Source: Desulfurobacterium sp. (GTDB lineage: Bacteria > Aquificota > Aquificia > Desulfurobacteriales > Desulfurobacteriaceae). Taken from it: a stretch of DNA of 15,673 nt. Below are positions 13,661 through 15,673 of the stretch, piece by piece (the first letter of the stretch is position 1; every line of letters starts with the position of its first letter). The notes beneath the pieces are model-generated. The model had not been told where the DNA came from. It was given only the letters and a program-made list of their open reading frames with translations, and ran no database searches. A program made the translations under genes and the position numbers. The stretch is from the NCBI GenBank assembly GCA_026988135.1, contig JALSLT010000052.1:1-15673 (forward strand), written 5' to 3'.

Positions 13661-13752
13661 TAGCCGCAGGGGTGGGTTAAAATTCCCTGAGAGCCTAAAA
13701 ACAGGCAACCCTTGGAACCTGAACCGGATAATACCGGCGGAGGGAGCGGCTA
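13661..13752 (+). ncRNA. TPP riboswitch (THI element) aptamer
   Basis: The aptamer is closed by P1: TAGCCGC (13661-13667) pairs perfectly with GCGGCTA (13746-13752). The conserved CTGAGA lies at 13687-13692, followed by a small P3 hairpin (GCCT 13693-13696 with AGGC 13703-13706). The pyrophosphate-sensor side has ACCTGAACCGG, ATAATACC and GGCGGAGGGA (13717-13745), all hallmark TPP-aptamer blocks. It senses thiamin pyrophosphate and lies directly ahead of thi4-thiC. The distal end feeds into a transcription terminator, so control should be transcriptional. Confidence 0.96.
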
Positions 13753-13786
13753 GAATTCGTCTGTTAAAACAGGAATTTTAGCCGCT
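13745..13786 (+). promoter_or_regulatory. antiterminator hairpin of the TPP riboswitch
   Basis: AGCGGCTAGAATTC (13745-13758) can pair along 14 positions with GAATTTTAGCCGCT (13773-13786), with one G-U wobble. The loop contains a further CTGTT/AACAG stem (13761-13765 with 13768-13772). Forming it uses the 3' half of P1 and the 5' half of the terminator, so it excludes both. Confidence 0.8.
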
Positions 13787-13810
13787 AACAAAACTGTTAG
13801 CGGCTTTTTT
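13780..13810 (+). terminator. intrinsic terminator controlled by the TPP riboswitch
   Basis: AGCCGCTAACA (13780-13790) pairs perfectly with TGTTAGCGGCT (13795-13805) around a 4-base AAAC loop, followed by five or more T. It ends about 28 bases before the thi4 ATG. With TPP bound, P1 forms, the antiterminator is lost and this hairpin should stop transcription. Confidence 0.93.
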
Positions 13811-13838
13811 ATTTTAGAAAGACAAGGAGGAAAAGGAA

Positions 13839-14642
13839 ATGGAATTAAATGAAGTGGTAATCTCAAGAGCAATCATAGAGAGGTTTATGAATAAACTCCT
13901 CTCAAATCTTAAAGTAGATGTTGCTATCGTAGGAGGAGGCCCGTCAGGACTTGTAGCTGCATACTATCTTGCAAAGAAAGGCTTTAAGGTTTCCCTTTTT
14001 GAAAGAAAACTCTCAATTGGTGGTGGAATGTGGGGCGGCGCAATGCTTTTTAATGAAATCGTCGTTCAGGAAATGGGAAAAGAGATTCTTGATGAGTTTA
14101 ATGTTAAATATGAAAAATTTGAAAAAGGCTACTACACAACAGATTCCGTAGAAGCCGTAACAACAATAGCATCAAAAGCCGTAAAAGCAGGAGCAAAAGT
14201 ATTTAACGGTGTAACTGTAGAAGATGTAGTCCTTAAAAAAGATAACGGAGACTATAAAGTTTGCGGACTTGTTATCAACTGGACTCCCGTTGATATAACC
14301 GGCATGCACGTTGACCCTCTCACAATAGAAGCAAAATTCGTTATAGATGCTACGGGACATGACGCTTATGTCGTTTCAACTCTTCAAAAGAAAGCCGGAA
14401 TAAGACTTGATACTAAAACCGGATGCGTAGTAGGTGAAAAGCCTCTCTGGGCAAGTGTAGGAGAAGAAGATACCGTTAAAAACAGCCGTGAAGTTTATCC
14501 GGGAATCTATGCAAGCGGAATGGCAGCAAACGCCGTCTGTGGTTCTCACAGAATGGGACCGGTATTTGGCGGCATGTTGATGTCCGGGAAAAAAATAGCT
14601 GAAGAGATAGCCGACAGGTTAAAGCACAACACGGAGGGATAA
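13839..14642 (+). CDS. thi4: Thi4-type thiazole synthase, sulfide-dependent (His) form
   Basis: The product has 267 residues; the start follows AAGGAGG. Thi4 builds the ADP-thiazole half of thiamin from NAD, glycine and sulfur. Seen: the dinucleotide motif GGGPSG (32-37), ERK at 55-57, GGGMWGGAM (61-69), the GMHVDPLTI block (155-163), DATGHDA (170-176), and C-terminal YASGMAANAVCGSHRMGPVFGGM. In yeast Thi4 a cysteine at the site equivalent to H157 donates its own sulfur and the enzyme dies after one turnover; in archaeal Thi4 it is histidine and free sulfide is used repeatedly. His157 therefore predicts a catalytic, sulfide-using, Fe-dependent enzyme suited to an anaerobic sulfidic cell. It replaces the usual bacterial ThiG/ThiH route. 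TPP riboswitch upstream; stop overlaps the thiC ATG (TAATG). Confidence 0.95.
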   Translation: MELNEVVISRAIIERFMNKLLSNLKVDVAIVGGGPSGLVAAYYLAKKGFKVSLFERKLSIGGGMWGGAMLFNEIVVQEMGKEILDEFNVKYEKFEKGYYTTDSVEAVTTIASKAVKAGAKVFNGVTVEDVVLKKDNGDYKVCGLVINWTPVDITGMHVDPLTIEAKFVIDATGHDAYVVSTLQKKAGIRLDTKTGCVVGEKPLWASVGEEDTVKNSREVYPGIYASGMAANAVCGSHRMGPVFGGMLMSGKKIAEEIADRLKHNTEG

Positions 14643-15673
14643 TGGCTACCATCGTTGAACTTATTAAAAAAGGGGAAATTCCCAAAGAGGTAAAAAAAGT
14701 TGCCAAAGACGAAAAAAGAGATATCGAATACATAATCCAAGGCTTACTGGAAGGAACAATTGTTATTCCGGCAAATATCTACCATAGAAAAGATGAAAAT
14801 TTTATACCAAAAGGGGTGGGAAAAGGTTTAAAAACAAAAGTGAACGTTAACATTGGAAGTTCCGCTGACGTGGAAGACCTTAAACTTGAACTGGAAAAAC
14901 TTAAAGTCGCATTAAAATACGGTACCGATGCGGTAATGGACCTCTCCACGGGAAAAGATATCGAAACAACAAGAAAAGTAATTATTGCAAACTCACCTGT
15001 AATGGTGGGAACTGTTCCGATATATGAAGCAGTCGTAGGAGCTGTCGAAAAACATGAATTTATTGGGAAAATGACACCTGACGAACTGTTTGAAGTAATA
15101 GAAAAACACTGTAAAGATGGCGTCGATTTTATAACCGTCCATTGTGGAGTTACGCTTTCATCCCTCGAAAGACTTTACGAAGAAGGAAGAGTAATGAACA
15201 TAGTATCAAGAGGAGGCTCTCTCATAGCCGAATGGATGGTTTACAACGAAAAAGAAAATCCACTTTACGAACAGTACGACAGGCTTCTTGAAATAACTAA
15301 AAAATATGATGTAACACTATCTCTCGGTGACGGAATGAGACCTGGCTGTCTTGCAGATGCTACAGACAGATGTCAGATAGAGGAACTTATAACCCTCGGA
15401 GAACTTGTTGACAGAGCAAGGAAAACAGATGTACAAGTGATGGTTGAAGGTCCCGGCCACGTCTCGCTAAATCAAGTCGAAACCAACATTGTTCTTCAGA
15501 AAAGACTGTGTCATAACGCTCCTTTCTACGTCCTCGGACCAATAGTAACAGATATAGCTCCGGGATACGACCACATAACCGGAGCAATAGGCGGAGCCAT
15601 CGCCGCAAAGGCCGGAGCTGACTTCCTATGTTATGTCACTCCTGCCGAACACCTTGCTCTCCCGGATGTTAAC
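14642..15673 (+). CDS. thiC: phosphomethylpyrimidine synthase ThiC (3' end outside window)
   Basis: The frame is open from ATG 14642 to the window edge, giving 344 residues; a short-form ThiC is about 425-430, so roughly the last 85 residues, including the CxxCxxxxC [4Fe-4S] motif, are missing only because the window ends. ThiC is a radical-SAM enzyme that rearranges aminoimidazole ribotide into the thiamin pyrimidine HMP-P. Family blocks seen: IPANIYH (N-terminal region), VNVNIGSS, DAVMDLSTG, NSPVMVGTVPIYEA, DFITVHCGVT, SRGGS, SLGDGMRPG, MVEGPGHV and FYVLGPIVTDIAPGYDHI. GGAGGGAT lies just ahead, and the ATG shares a base with the thi4 stop (TAATG), so both enzymes should be made together under TPP control. 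Confidence 0.97.
   Translation, partial: MATIVELIKKGEIPKEVKKVAKDEKRDIEYIIQGLLEGTIVIPANIYHRKDENFIPKGVGKGLKTKVNVNIGSSADVEDLKLELEKLKVALKYGTDAVMDLSTGKDIETTRKVIIANSPVMVGTVPIYEAVVGAVEKHEFIGKMTPDELFEVIEKHCKDGVDFITVHCGVTLSSLERLYEEGRVMNIVSRGGSLIAEWMVYNEKENPLYEQYDRLLEITKKYDVTLSLGDGMRPGCLADATDRCQIEELITLGELVDRARKTDVQVMVEGPGHVSLNQVETNIVLQKRLCHNAPFYVLGPIVTDIAPGYDHITGAIGGAIAAKAGADFLCYVTPAEHLALPDVN

Noticed and set aside
1..15673. CRISPR array, tRNA, rRNA, insertion sequence or prophage
   Set aside because: I saw no regularly spaced repeats, no tRNA arms, no transposase or integrase, and no terminal repeats; the gene content is mostly housekeeping.

Overview
The window looks like the chromosome of a thermophilic, anaerobic, sulfide-rich-habitat bacterium. 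Desulfurobacteriaceae (Aquificota; Thermovibrio or Desulfurobacterium type) fits best. This is inferred from AT-rich, tightly packed genes with frequent GTG/TTG starts, a sulfide-type Thi4 thiazole synthase beside ThiC, the BioW route to biotin, and an NAD-dependent ligase whose active-site wording resembles epsilonproteobacterial versions. No rRNA or tRNA is present to confirm it.

Layout: (1) 2-3284, plus strand: the end of an LptE-like gene, yedF (sulfur/selenium handling), dtd (D-aminoacyl-tRNA proofreading), an MscS channel and bioW (pimeloyl-CoA for biotin), packed with short gaps or overlaps. (2) 5491-3239, minus strand: panE (pantothenate), a membrane-anchored M23 peptidase and a bactofilin; the last two overlap and look like a cell-shape pair. 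The bactofilin 3' end overlaps the bioW 3' end antisense. (3) 5492-5741: divergent intergenic region with an imperfect palindromic repeat. (4) 5742-9298, plus: ligA and mnmE, coupled by ATGA. (5) 9299-9615: no convincing gene, two hairpins. (6) 12987-9616, minus: PP-loop ATP pyrophosphatase with an NFACT-type RNA-binding C-terminus, two tandem universal stress proteins, a GalE-like epimerase and an orphan HEPN-domain protein. (7) 13059-13613, plus: long-form ribosome hibernation factor. (8) 13627 to the window end, plus: promoter-like boxes, a complete TPP riboswitch with readable antiterminator and terminator, then thi4 and thiC, which runs off the edge.

The most coherent system is the thiamin operon. 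Thi4 makes the thiazole half and ThiC the pyrimidine half, and one transcriptional TPP switch controls both. The Thi4 position that is the sacrificial cysteine in yeast is a histidine here, which predicts a catalytic enzyme using free sulfide. I found no clearly undescribed multi-gene system. The best leads for something new are the orphan HEPN gene grafted onto the epimerase 3' end, the altered DTD active-site motif, and the PP-loop/NFACT-R protein cotranscribed with stress proteins.
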